A stretch of DNA of 64,000 bases from CAWDBV01 sp963800705 (GTDB lineage Bacteria; Actinomycetota; Thermoleophilia; Solirubrobacterales; 70-9). How positions within the stretch are numbered: position 1 is the stretch's first letter; each line of letters begins with the position of its first letter. A program made the position numbers and the translations under genes. Where the stretch lies: contig CAWDBV010000005.1 of NCBI GenBank assembly GCA_963800705.1, forward strand, positions 62,001 through 126,000. Reading direction: 5' to 3'. The notes under the pieces are model-generated. The model was not told the origin of the DNA. It searched no databases and was given only the letters and a program-made list of their open reading frames with translations. Below, piece by piece: positions 25,668 through 32,959 of the stretch.

Positions 25668-26050
25668 GCCCGTCCGATCCGGAGAGCTCGGAGGAGCTGG
25701 CGCGCCGGATCGCGGCCGTCGCCGACGACAAGAAGGCGACCGACATCGTCGCGCTCGACGTCAGAGGGCTGGTCGGCTACACCGATTTCCTCGTCATCTG
25801 CACCGCGCGCAACGAGCGGATGGCGAAGGCGATCTTCGACGACGTGCGCCAGGAGCTCAAGGATGAGGGGCGGCTGCCGGGGCGCAGCGAGGGCGAGAAG
25901 GAGGCGCGCTGGGTGCTGCTCGACTACCTCGACTGCGTGCTGCACGTGTTCACGCCCGAGGCGCGCGAGCACTACAGGCTCGAGGTGCTTTGGGGAGAGG
26001 CGAAAAGGCTGGATCTGGGCCCGAGCCGGCCGATCGCGGCCGACGGCTGA
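25664..26050 (+). CDS. rsfS: Ribosomal silencing factor RsfS (Iojap/YbeB)
   Basis: Binds L14 on the 50S subunit and blocks subunit joining in slow growth. Family core KKATDIVALDVRGLVGYTDFLVICT and GEKEARWVLLDYLDCVLHVFTPEAREHYRLEVLWGEA are both present (written as two separate stretches of the protein, about 20-45 and 78-115). It has 128 residues from GTG 25664, overlapping the nadD stop. The nadD-rsfS pair is a conserved bacterial arrangement. Confidence 0.95.
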   Translation: MSPSDPESSEELARRIAAVADDKKATDIVALDVRGLVGYTDFLVICTARNERMAKAIFDDVRQELKDEGRLPGRSEGEKEARWVLLDYLDCVLHVFTPEAREHYRLEVLWGEAKRLDLGPSRPIAADG

Positions 26051-26094
26051 AGATTCGTCCGCAACGCCGCTTAGCTTTCCGGGCATAGCTAAGC

Positions 26095-26831
26095 GTGGGT
26101 TCAGACGGAGCCTGCTGGGGTACGACCGGGAATCGGTCGAGGAGGCGATCCAATTTCGCGACGAGCGCCTGGCGCGGCTCGAGCGCGAAGCGAGCAATCT
26201 TGCCGCTCGGATCCTCGACCGCGAGCGGCGGCTGCAGGCCGCGCTGGGGCGGCTCGGCGAGGGGGAGGAGGCGCCCGACTCGCCGGGGACGATCATGAGC
26301 CTGAGCCAGAAGCTCGAGGACATCCACGCGCAGGCGCGCAAGCAGGCGACGAGGATCCGGCTGCGGGGGCTGCGCGACGCGCTCCAGGTCGCCGACAAGG
26401 TGACCGACGTCGCCAAGCTGCGCGACCTGCTCGACGCCGCGGGGCTGCGGCTGCCGGAGCTCGAGGACCTGCTCGATCCGGGCGACGCGCCGGAGCGGGC
26501 GCGCTCCGCTGGTGCGGGTGACTCCGGGAACGGCACTGCTTCCGGGAACGGCATGTTCGACGGCCGGGTCGAGGTCGAGGTCGGGCCGCTGCGCGACTTC
26601 AAGCAGCTCTCGGACTTCGAGGACGCCGCGAACGAGATCGGGGCGGCGGGGGAGATCAAGGTGAAGCGGTTCTCGGGCGGGCGCGCGACGCTCTCGATGG
26701 ACCTCGACGGCCCGGTCGAGCTGCTGCGCGAGCTCGAGCAGCGCGCGGCGATGGACTTCCGCGTCCGCTCGCTGAAGGACGACCGCGTCGTGCTCGACAT
26801 CGACGCGGATGACGAGCAGCAGGCGGCTTAG
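26095..26831 (+). CDS. DivIVA-like coiled-coil protein; start region probably frameshifted
   Basis: The conserved frame reads GFRRSLLGYDRESVEEAI, which resembles the DivIVA N-terminal motif (F...RGYDxxEVDxF), followed by a long coiled coil (ERLARLEREASNLAARILDRERRL), then a helical segment (QARKQATRIRLRGLRDAL) and a C-terminal alpha/beta part. A role at the pole, septum or wall-growth zone is inferred. No ATG, GTG or TTG lies in this frame between the rsfS stop and the motif. GTG 26095 would join in phase if one G were added to GGG (GTG GGG TTC). It follows rsfS by 44 nt. Confidence 0.6.
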
Positions 26832-26941
26832 CCCCGCTTTCACACACTCGGCTCCCTTTCGTCACTGATCTGCGCGGCTTTGACGTGCCTTCTGCGCGCT
26901 TTGGACCCGTCCGCATCCGGCCACGGCCCGAGAATTCAGCC

Positions 26942-27595
26942 ATGAATCCAAACCAGCGAGGCGATGTCGCTGAGGCCGCGATCGCTTACGAAGCCCTTCG
27001 CAACGGAGTCGAGGTGTTCCAGCCCTTGTCAGGTCACTCTCGCTGTGACCTGATCTTCGGGATCGACTCGAAGCTGCACCGGGTTCAGTGCAAGTCGGCG
27101 CATCGCAAGGGTGGGGTCTTGTTCGTCAACCTGGTCAGCAGCTGGCATACGCCGAGGGGGTACGTACGGAACAAGTACTCCGCCGACGAGGTTGACCTCG
27201 TCGCTGCCCACTGCCATGAGCTGGAGCAAAGCTACCTGTTGCCGTTTGATCTCATCCCGGGAACGAGCGGGATCCAACTGAGATTGTCACCCCCAAGGAA
27301 CAGCCAAAGAGCGGCGATACACTTTGCCGCTGATTACGAGTTCTCCGGGGCTGTAGCTCAGCTGGCAAGAGCGTCTGAGTGGCACTCAGAAGGTCGTGGG
27401 TTCGAGTCCCACCAGCTCCACTCTTCCGACGACGCGGCGGGCGCCGCACCCGCCCAATCAGCCGTTGGCGCTCACCTCTTTCGCAATCACTTCGGCTACT
27501 ACATGCAGCGCGCTGCGGCTGGTGAGGAGATCCTGGTGACTCGCCGCGGCCGGCCAACCGTGCGCCTGGTCGGCGTCAATCCCCAGCTGGGCTAG
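26942..27595 (+). CDS. PD-(D/E)XK nuclease frame running through a tRNA gene into a Phd-like C-terminus
   Basis: From ATG 26942 the first about 130 residues look like a small PD-(D/E)XK endonuclease (group I intron-associated type): the Glu of NQRGDVAEAA, the Asp of SRCDLIFGID and the QxK of RVQCKSAH form the active site. Around residue 135 the frame enters the tRNA-Ala gene (giving AVAQLARASEWHSEG and so on) and continues without a stop into HFGYYMQRAAAGEEILVTRR, which resembles Phd/YefM antitoxins, ending at TAG 27595. Whether the three parts form one protein is unknown; the nuclease may be the only true product. Its stop shares CTAG with the convergent oxidoreductase gene. Confidence 0.55.
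   Translation: MNPNQRGDVAEAAIAYEALRNGVEVFQPLSGHSRCDLIFGIDSKLHRVQCKSAHRKGGVLFVNLVSSWHTPRGYVRNKYSADEVDLVAAHCHELEQSYLLPFDLIPGTSGIQLRLSPPRNSQRAAIHFAADYEFSGAVAQLARASEWHSEGRGFESHQLHSSDDAAGAAPAQSAVGAHLFRNHFGYYMQRAAAGEEILVTRRGRPTVRLVGVNPQLG
27347..27420 (+). tRNA. tRNA-Ala, anticodon GGC
   Basis: The 74-nt cloverleaf folds completely: acceptor GGGGCTG/CAGCTCC with the G3-U70 wobble that identifies tRNA-Ala, D stem GCTC/GAGC, anticodon stem TCTGA/TCAGA with loop GTGGCAC (anticodon GGC at 34-36), T stem GTGGG/CCCAC with TTCGAGT loop, discriminator A. CCA is not encoded. The 32-38 positions are G and C, not the A-U usual in bacterial tRNA-Ala(GGC). The gene lies wholly inside the long nuclease frame. 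Confidence 0.93.
27455..27595 (+). pseudogene. Phd/YefM antitoxin-like segment without its own start or partner toxin
   Basis: In the frame crossing the tRNA, the last about 45 residues (AVGAHLFRNHFGYYMQRAAA, then GEEILVTRRGRPTVRLV) match the layout of Phd antitoxins, in which a helix is followed by an xxxTRRGRPxxRLV strand. No canonical start codon precedes FRNHFGYY; the only internal ATG is within it. No toxin gene follows, since the opposite-strand oxidoreductase begins at once. It is either a remnant left by recombination at the tRNA or an exchangeable C-terminal module of the nuclease frame. Confidence 0.5.
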
Positions 27596-28602
27596 CCCCG
27601 CAGCGAATCGAACAGCTTCGCCCACCGCTGCTCGTCCCGGTCGGCAGGCATCGCCAGCTGTATCCGCGTTGCGATGTCGCCGTAGCGCCGCTTGATCTCC
27701 GCCACCGCCTCCTCGGGAGTGCCGATGATCGCGAAGGTCTCGAGCACCTCGTCGCTGACCATCTCGCCGAGCTTGTCCCACTCGCCGCGCTTGGTCATCG
27801 CCTTGAGCTCGTCCTGGAGCTCGCCCCAGCCGTGAAGGTCGAGCACCGGCCGGTACGCGGGCGTCGAGCCGTAGAAGCCGATCTGGCTGCCTGATGAACT
27901 CCCGCCTTCCGCGATCCCCTCCTCCGTGTCGTCCGCCACCACGAACGCCGGCGCCGTGATCTCGAATCCCTCGCGCCTGCGCCCCGCCTTGGAGAATCCC
28001 CGCTCCAGCGCGGGCAGCGTCGCCTCGCGCAGGTAGCGCTCGGTGCAGAAGCCGTGGATCAGCACGCCGTCCGCAACCTCTCCCGCCGCCTCGGTCATCA
28101 GCGGTCCCACCGCCGCGAGCATCAGCTTGGGGTTCCCGTGCGGGTTGGGGCCCGGGTCAAAGAACGGCGCCATCAAGGTGTGGGTGTAGAAGTCGCCCTG
28201 AAAATCGAGCTCGCCGCCCGTTTCCCACGCCTCCCAGATCGCGCGAATCGCGAGGATGAACTCCCGCATCCTCGCCGCCGGTTTCGACCACTCCATCGAA
28301 TAGCGGCGCGTGATGTGCGGTTTGATCTGCGAGCCCAACCCGAGGACGAACCTCCCGCCTGAGAGAGCCTGCACGTCGTTGGCCTGCAGCGCCACGGTCA
28401 TCGGATTGCGCGCGAACGCCACCGCGATCCCGGTGCCGATCTCGATCTTCTCGGTGCGCTCCGCCGCCACCACGCACGCCAGGAACGGGTCGATCTGCGT
28501 CTCGACCGCGAACCAGCCGTCATAGCCGTCGCGCTCGGCCGCAACCGCCGCCGAAGCCGCGCCGTCGACCGTTGGCGCATAGCCGCCCGCATCGATCTTC
28601 AT
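27592..28602 (-). CDS. LLM-class (luciferase-like) F420-dependent oxidoreductase
   Basis: The 336-residue TIM-barrel flavin/F420 enzyme has GYDGWFAVETQIDPFLACVV, the family's EIGTGIAVAFARNPMTVA and GGRFVLGLGSQIKPHITRRY, and the AVGPLMTEAAGEVADGVLIH strand. It probably uses coenzyme F420 as in other Actinobacteria; the substrate is unknown. A TAGGGT box is 6 nt before the ATG, back to back with the promoter of the divergent GST gene. Confidence 0.9.
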   Translation of the reverse strand: MKIDAGGYAPTVDGAASAAVAAERDGYDGWFAVETQIDPFLACVVAAERTEKIEIGTGIAVAFARNPMTVALQANDVQALSGGRFVLGLGSQIKPHITRRYSMEWSKPAARMREFILAIRAIWEAWETGGELDFQGDFYTHTLMAPFFDPGPNPHGNPKLMLAAVGPLMTEAAGEVADGVLIHGFCTERYLREATLPALERGFSKAGRRREGFEITAPAFVVADDTEEGIAEGGSSSGSQIGFYGSTPAYRPVLDLHGWGELQDELKAMTKRGEWDKLGEMVSDEVLETFAIIGTPEEAVAEIKRRYGDIATRIQLAMPADRDEQRWAKLFDSLRG

Positions 28603-28608
28603 CGGCCA

Positions 28609-28626
28609 ACCCTAGCCGCGTAAGGT
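28609..28626. promoter_or_regulatory. Back-to-back -10 boxes for the LLM oxidoreductase and GST genes
   Basis: On the minus strand TAGGGT (28614 down to 28609) ends 6 nt before the ATG of the oxidoreductase. On the plus strand TAAGGT (28621-28626) ends 8 nt before the GST ATG. The start codons are only 32 bp apart, so two polymerases could not bind at once and the genes are likely expressed in competition. Confidence 0.5.
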
Positions 28627-28634
28627 CCGCGCTG

Positions 28635-29282
28635 ATGCGCCTCTACGACTACGCCGCCTCGCCAAACTGCTTCAAGGTTCGCCTCCTGCTCGCCCAGCTC
28701 GGGATCGATTACGAGCGCGTCCCGGTCGACATCTTCGGCGGCGACACGCTCGACGACGGCTACGCCGCCGTCAACTTCGCCCGCCGCACCCCTGTCCTCG
28801 AGACCGACTCGGGCGAATACCTCCCCGAGTCGGGCGCGATCCTCCTCCACCTCGCCGAAGGCTCGCCGCTGCTCCCCGACGACCCCGACGCGCGCTCCCA
28901 GGTCCACCGCTGGCTGTTCTTCGAGCAATCCGCCGTCGTGCCGACGGTCGGCGGCCTCCGGTTCCTGATCGGCACCGGACGCATGGACGCCGAGAGCGCC
29001 CCCAAGGGACCGGCGGTCCAGGCTCTCAAGGTCCTCGAATTCCACATCTTCGAATCCCACAACGCCGACCGCGACTGGCTGGTCGGCGACGACTACACAC
29101 TCGCCGACCTCGCCCTGTTCGGCTACGTGCACGTCGCTGACGAGGGCGGCATCGACATGGACCGCTTCCCGGCGATCCAGGGCTGGCTCGAGCGCGTCGC
29201 CGCCCAGCCCGGCCACATCAACGACCTCGAGTATTTCCCCGCCAACGCCAAGGTTGGCACCAGCAAATCGATTTACGACTGA
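28635..29282 (+). CDS. Glutathione S-transferase family protein
   Basis: The N-terminal thioredoxin-fold domain (MRLYDYAASPNCFKVRLLLA, with TPVLETDSGEYLPESGAIL around 55-75) and the C-terminal helical domain (DRDWLVGDDYTLADLALFGY) are typical. It has 215 residues. Actinobacteria usually lack glutathione, so the thiol substrate is uncertain and could be another low-molecular-weight thiol. ATG 28635 was chosen over upstream in-frame codons because family homology starts there. Confidence 0.9.
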   Translation: MRLYDYAASPNCFKVRLLLAQLGIDYERVPVDIFGGDTLDDGYAAVNFARRTPVLETDSGEYLPESGAILLHLAEGSPLLPDDPDARSQVHRWLFFEQSAVVPTVGGLRFLIGTGRMDAESAPKGPAVQALKVLEFHIFESHNADRDWLVGDDYTLADLALFGYVHVADEGGIDMDRFPAIQGWLERVAAQPGHINDLEYFPANAKVGTSKSIYD

Positions 29283-29319
29283 GCGCTCGGCCCAGCCAGA
29301 TGAATAGGCTGCCCGGCTC

Positions 29320-29970
29320 ATGAGCGTCGGCAAAATCGGACTTCTGATCGCCGTCAGCACCGGAATCATCATCGGTGTGGTCTGGTACATCATCGGCGGG
29401 GTCCCCCAGGACCACGACGAGTACGGCTCCCTGCGCGTCGGGTTCCTCCAGCAGGGCGACGCGCAGAGCGGCATCCCCGACCTCGAGAACATCGATCCCG
29501 CCAACCTCCCCGACGTCTTCAACCAGACGCAGAAGAACCTCGAAGGCAAGACCCGCAGCGAGAGCAAGACCGTCGAGCTCCCCGAGGGCGAGGTCCGCCT
29601 CAACTGGGAGGGCGGCGTGCAGAGCGTCGGCAGCTCGCGCACGGCCGACGATGCCCCAGACGATCTGACCGTCGTCGTGCGGCCGGCCGGCGGCGGCAAG
29701 CCAATCGAGACCGAGAAATCCGGCGGCTACTCGTCGGTCGTCGGCGACACTGGCTGGAGCTCCTGGCGCAAGGTCGAAATCCCCGAGGCCGGCCCCTATT
29801 TCATCGCCGCCGTCACCCCGAGCGGCGAGGCGGGCATCCTGGCGATCGGAAAGAGCTTCTGGAACCCGCTCGGCTCTCGCATCCTCGGCGCCCTGCTCCC
29901 CCTGCTTCTCGCCCTCGCCCTCTTCTTCGGCATCAAGGGCGTCGCCGCCGGCCTGCGCAGCAAGGGCTAG
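29320..29970 (+). CDS. Two-helix membrane protein of unknown function
   Basis: The 216 residues have a transmembrane helix at about 5-27 (IGLLIAVSTGIIIGVVWYII), an about 150-residue hydrophilic, probably extracytoplasmic domain with TGWSSWRKVEIPEAGPYFI, and a second helix near the C-terminus (ILGALLPLLLALALFFGIKG). I do not recognise the family. TAGGCT lies 9 nt before the ATG. The stop shares CTAG with the convergent cupin gene. Confidence 0.75.
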   Translation: MSVGKIGLLIAVSTGIIIGVVWYIIGGVPQDHDEYGSLRVGFLQQGDAQSGIPDLENIDPANLPDVFNQTQKNLEGKTRSESKTVELPEGEVRLNWEGGVQSVGSSRTADDAPDDLTVVVRPAGGGKPIETEKSGGYSSVVGDTGWSSWRKVEIPEAGPYFIAAVTPSGEAGILAIGKSFWNPLGSRILGALLPLLLALALFFGIKGVAAGLRSKG

Positions 29971-30260
29971 GCCCGGCTCATCGCCGACAGCACCACGGTC
30001 TCGCTGCCCGGGTTATGCAGCGAGCGCAACGGCAGCCCGTCGAACCACAGCACCGTCCCCGCCTCGAAACACCGTCGCCCGCCGGCATTGCACTCGAGCG
30101 CGATCTCTCCGCGCTCGACGACCACCAGCGCGTCGCGCCACTCGCCCTCCTCATAGCGCCGCCGCTCCCCGGGGGGAACGGCGACGACGCGAAGCTCAAA
30201 CCCCTCCGGAGGCGCGTCCCGTTCGATCAGCGAGAGCCGGTTGTCGTCCGGCTCGGCCAT
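29967..30260 (-). CDS. Small cupin-like protein
   Basis: The 97 residues have a single-domain cupin pattern: FELRVVAVPPGERRRYEEGE, LVVVERGEIALECNAGGRRC, FEAGTVLWFDGLPLRSLHNP. Only one His is retained in the usual metal-site region, so metal binding is doubtful. It lies 24 nt downstream of the efflux pump gene on the same strand and may be its co-transcribed partner. Confidence 0.75.
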   Translation of the reverse strand: MAEPDDNRLSLIERDAPPEGFELRVVAVPPGERRRYEEGEWRDALVVVERGEIALECNAGGRRCFEAGTVLWFDGLPLRSLHNPGSETVVLSAMSRA

Positions 30261-30284
30261 CGTCGCACTCCCCGGCTCGCTCGC

Positions 30285-31808
30285 CTACGCGGCCTCCCGA
30301 TAGGCGGGCTCGCCTTCGCCGGCGGAGCCCTCTTCGGCCTCGCCCCCGGCCAGCTCCTCGGGCGGCACCGAGCGGACGACGAACACAGCAGCGACGATCG
30401 CGAGCGCGATGCAGGCCGCGCCGATCACGTAGGCGAGGTGATAGCCCGAGTTGAGCGCGGCGTTGACGCTCTCGCCGTCGGCCTCGAGCCCGGAGGTGCG
30501 CTCGCTCGCAAGAGTGGCGAGGACAGCGAGCCCGATCGCCCCACCGACCTGCATGGTGGTGTTGACGAAGCCGGAGGCGAGCCCCGAGTCCTCCTGGGTC
30601 GCGCCCGACATCGCGAGGGTCATCAGCGCCGGGAAGCAGAGGCCTCCCCCGAAGCCGAACAGAATCATCACTCCGAAGATGTCGGTCCAGTAGTTTGCGT
30701 CGACCGGGCTCCGGGTGAACCAGAGCAGCGCGGCAAGCGAGGCAACGAGGCCGGCGATCAGCGCGACCCGCGCGCCGATCCCCATGATCAGCTTCTCGGC
30801 GTAGCCAATAGAGAGCCAGCCCATCACCAGGCAGGCGGGCATGAACGCGAGGCCGACCTCGAGCGGGCTGTATCCGAGGATGCCCTGGAGGTAGAGGGCG
30901 CCGAGGAAGAACATCCCGAAGAAGCCGGCCACCATCAGCACCGTGACGAGGTTGGCGCCGCTGACGTTGCGGGAACGGAACAGGCGCAGCGGCATCAGCG
31001 GCGTCTCGATCCGCGCCTGGCGCCCGACGAACGCGGCGAGCAAAGCGATCGAGACAGCCCCGAGGCTGAGAGTCTCGGTCGAGCCCCAGCCGTTCTCCTC
31101 GACGCCGAGCAGGGTGTAGACCCCGAGCATCAGGCCGCCGGTGAGCAGGACAGCGCCGGGAACATCGGCGCCCTTGTCGAGGCCGATCCCGTCGCGATCC
31201 TCAACCAGGCGCCGCGCCAGGACGGCGAGCCCGATCCCGATCGGAACGTTGATGAAGAAGATCCAATGCCAGTTGATCAACTCGGTGAGGATGCCGCCCG
31301 TGATCAGGCCGATCGACGCGCCGGCCGAGGCCACGAACGCGTAGACACCCATCGCCTTCGCCTGCTCCCGCGGCTCCGGGAACATGGTCACGATCATCCC
31401 GAGGATCACCGCCGAGGCGATCGCGCCGCCGGCGCCCTGGATGAAGCGGGCGCCGATCAACATTCCCTGGGTCTGGGCGACCGCGCAGGTGAGCGACGCG
31501 ACGGTGAACACGGCGAGGCCGGCGAGGAAGATTCGTCGCTGACCGATCAGGTCGCCGATCCGCCCCGCAAGCAAGAGGAGCCCGCCGAAGGCGATCAGGT
31601 AGGCGTTGACGACCCAGGCGAGGTTCGACTGCGAGAAGCCGAGGTCGTCCTGGATCGTCGGCAGCGCGACGTTGACGATCGTCACGTCGAGAACGATCAT
31701 CAGCATGCCGCCGCAGAGCACGTAGAGCGCCAGCCAGCGGCGGCGCTCATCGGAAGCCTTGGGCTCGGCGGCGAGGCGGGCCTGAGCGTTATCGGTGGCT
31801 GTACTCAC
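30285..31808 (-). CDS. MFS drug efflux transporter, DHA2 (14-helix) type
   Basis: Proton-driven exporter in the cytoplasmic membrane. It has about 507 residues with 14 hydrophobic helices. Motifs include LDVTIVNVALPTIQDDLG in helix 1 (the D-x-T-x-x-x-x-A-L-P motif of DHA2 pumps), GRIGDLIGQRRIFL (loop motif A), and GPAGGAIASA-like GAGGAIASAVIL (motif C). An ATG at 31838 is in frame, but TAAGGAG at 31818-31824 lies 9 nt before GTG 31808, which I prefer. No linked TetR or MarR regulator is visible. The substrate is unknown. Confidence 0.9.
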   Translation of the reverse strand: MSTATDNAQARLAAEPKASDERRRWLALYVLCGGMLMIVLDVTIVNVALPTIQDDLGFSQSNLAWVVNAYLIAFGGLLLLAGRIGDLIGQRRIFLAGLAVFTVASLTCAVAQTQGMLIGARFIQGAGGAIASAVILGMIVTMFPEPREQAKAMGVYAFVASAGASIGLITGGILTELINWHWIFFINVPIGIGLAVLARRLVEDRDGIGLDKGADVPGAVLLTGGLMLGVYTLLGVEENGWGSTETLSLGAVSIALLAAFVGRQARIETPLMPLRLFRSRNVSGANLVTVLMVAGFFGMFFLGALYLQGILGYSPLEVGLAFMPACLVMGWLSIGYAEKLIMGIGARVALIAGLVASLAALLWFTRSPVDANYWTDIFGVMILFGFGGGLCFPALMTLAMSGATQEDSGLASGFVNTTMQVGGAIGLAVLATLASERTSGLEADGESVNAALNSGYHLAYVIGAACIALAIVAAVFVVRSVPPEELAGGEAEEGSAGEGEPAYREAA

Positions 31809-31968
31809 TTGTGCGATCTCCTTATCGATTGCTTGCATCGTTCACCCATAAGACGGTCAAACGACGCCGAACTCATCGGTCCATCGACGGGAAGGCGGAA
31901 TGTCTAGCAAAGCGGTCAGTTGGGGGATAGGATTTGGTGAACGTGCAGGGTCGAGGAGATAACGGGAG
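31809..31968. other. Divergent intergenic region between efflux pump and membrane protein
   Basis: About 160 bp with no gene. It contains the pump's TAAGGAG ribosome site on the minus strand and GGAGATAACGGGAG just before the ATG at 31969 on the plus strand. No clear operator palindrome is visible. Confidence 0.4.
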
Positions 31969-32937
31969 ATGAACTACCCGGCCACCGCTACAGCAACGGC
32001 AAAGCCGGTCGTTTCGCTGCCGGGCTTTCTCAGTCGCAGAACGCTGTGGCTGATCGTGATCTGCGGCCTCGCGGCCGGCTTCATCGCCTACATGGTGATC
32101 AACGTCCAGGTCACCGAGGCTCAGCTTTCGCGCGCCGAGGCCCACCGCTACTGGTGGGCCGCCTTGATCGGAGCCGGGGTCGTTCTCGCCTTCTTCCTGC
32201 TGATCGCCGGCGTCACCGCCTACGACCGGCGCCGCGGCCTTCGCGAGGCGGTTGAGATCCCGCCGGCGCAGGAGGGGGAGGGTGTGCCGCGGCCGCTGCG
32301 CCTCGAGCTCGTCCCCTGGCAGCTCGCGATCGCGGCGCTCTGCATCTCGCTTGCCGGGGTCGTGACCTGTGTCGTCCTCGGCGCCCCGCTCTGGGTCGGC
32401 GGCCTCTCGTTCCTCGTCCCGCTGCTCCCCGTTCTCGCACTAGAAGGCACATGGAAGTACGAGCGCTGGGGACTGCTCGGGGCGTTCGCGCTCATCTGCG
32501 TGCTCCAGGTCCTCCACATGGGCGAGCACACGACGCAGGTCAGCCAGCTGCTCTTCCAGGACGGCGACCTCGCCCGCTCGCACGGGGTCTTCGGACAGCT
32601 CGACTTCGAGCTCGTCCACTTCGTCACCGACACGTCCCTGTGGCTGACGCTCGGCGGCCTGCTGCTCTTCTTCGCTCCCGGCAATAAGTGGCTCTGGGTG
32701 GCGTTCATCGCCGCCGGCCTGCACCAGGTAGAGCACTTCTACCTCTTCTGGCTTTATCACGCCCACAACGACGTCTATCTGTCCGGCGGCTTCGCCGGGA
32801 TCATGGGCGAGGGCGGGATGATGGGCTCGCCGCTCGACAGGCCCTATCTCCACTTCTCCTACAACTTCATCGTCGTCGTGCCGATGCTGGTCGGGCTCTG
32901 GGACGAGGCGCGCCGCAGCGAGCGGCGCAAGCTCTAG
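31969..32937 (+). CDS. Polytopic membrane protein with His-rich helices, unknown family
   Basis: The 322 residues have about seven hydrophobic helices (28-48, 62-84, 115-135, 137-155, 165-185, 215-235, 240-262 and a last near 300). The notable elements are LQVLHMGEHTTQ and GLHQVEHFYLFWLYHAH, which place paired His/Glu residues in or beside membrane helices, as in metal- or haem-binding membrane enzymes, and a HFSYNFIVVVPM end. GGGAG precedes the ATG. It is not recognised; a membrane oxidase or metal transporter is only a guess. Confidence 0.7.
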   Translation: MNYPATATATAKPVVSLPGFLSRRTLWLIVICGLAAGFIAYMVINVQVTEAQLSRAEAHRYWWAALIGAGVVLAFFLLIAGVTAYDRRRGLREAVEIPPAQEGEGVPRPLRLELVPWQLAIAALCISLAGVVTCVVLGAPLWVGGLSFLVPLLPVLALEGTWKYERWGLLGAFALICVLQVLHMGEHTTQVSQLLFQDGDLARSHGVFGQLDFELVHFVTDTSLWLTLGGLLLFFAPGNKWLWVAFIAAGLHQVEHFYLFWLYHAHNDVYLSGGFAGIMGEGGMMGSPLDRPYLHFSYNFIVVVPMLVGLWDEARRSERRKL

Positions 32938-32959
32938 TTCGCCCGCGTACGCTGACCGA

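Noticed and set aside
30015..31907. Plus-strand open frame of about 630 codons over the efflux pump
   Set aside because: It encodes Arg/Glu/Asp/His-rich nonsense opposite 14 clear transmembrane helices; the minus strand is the coding strand.
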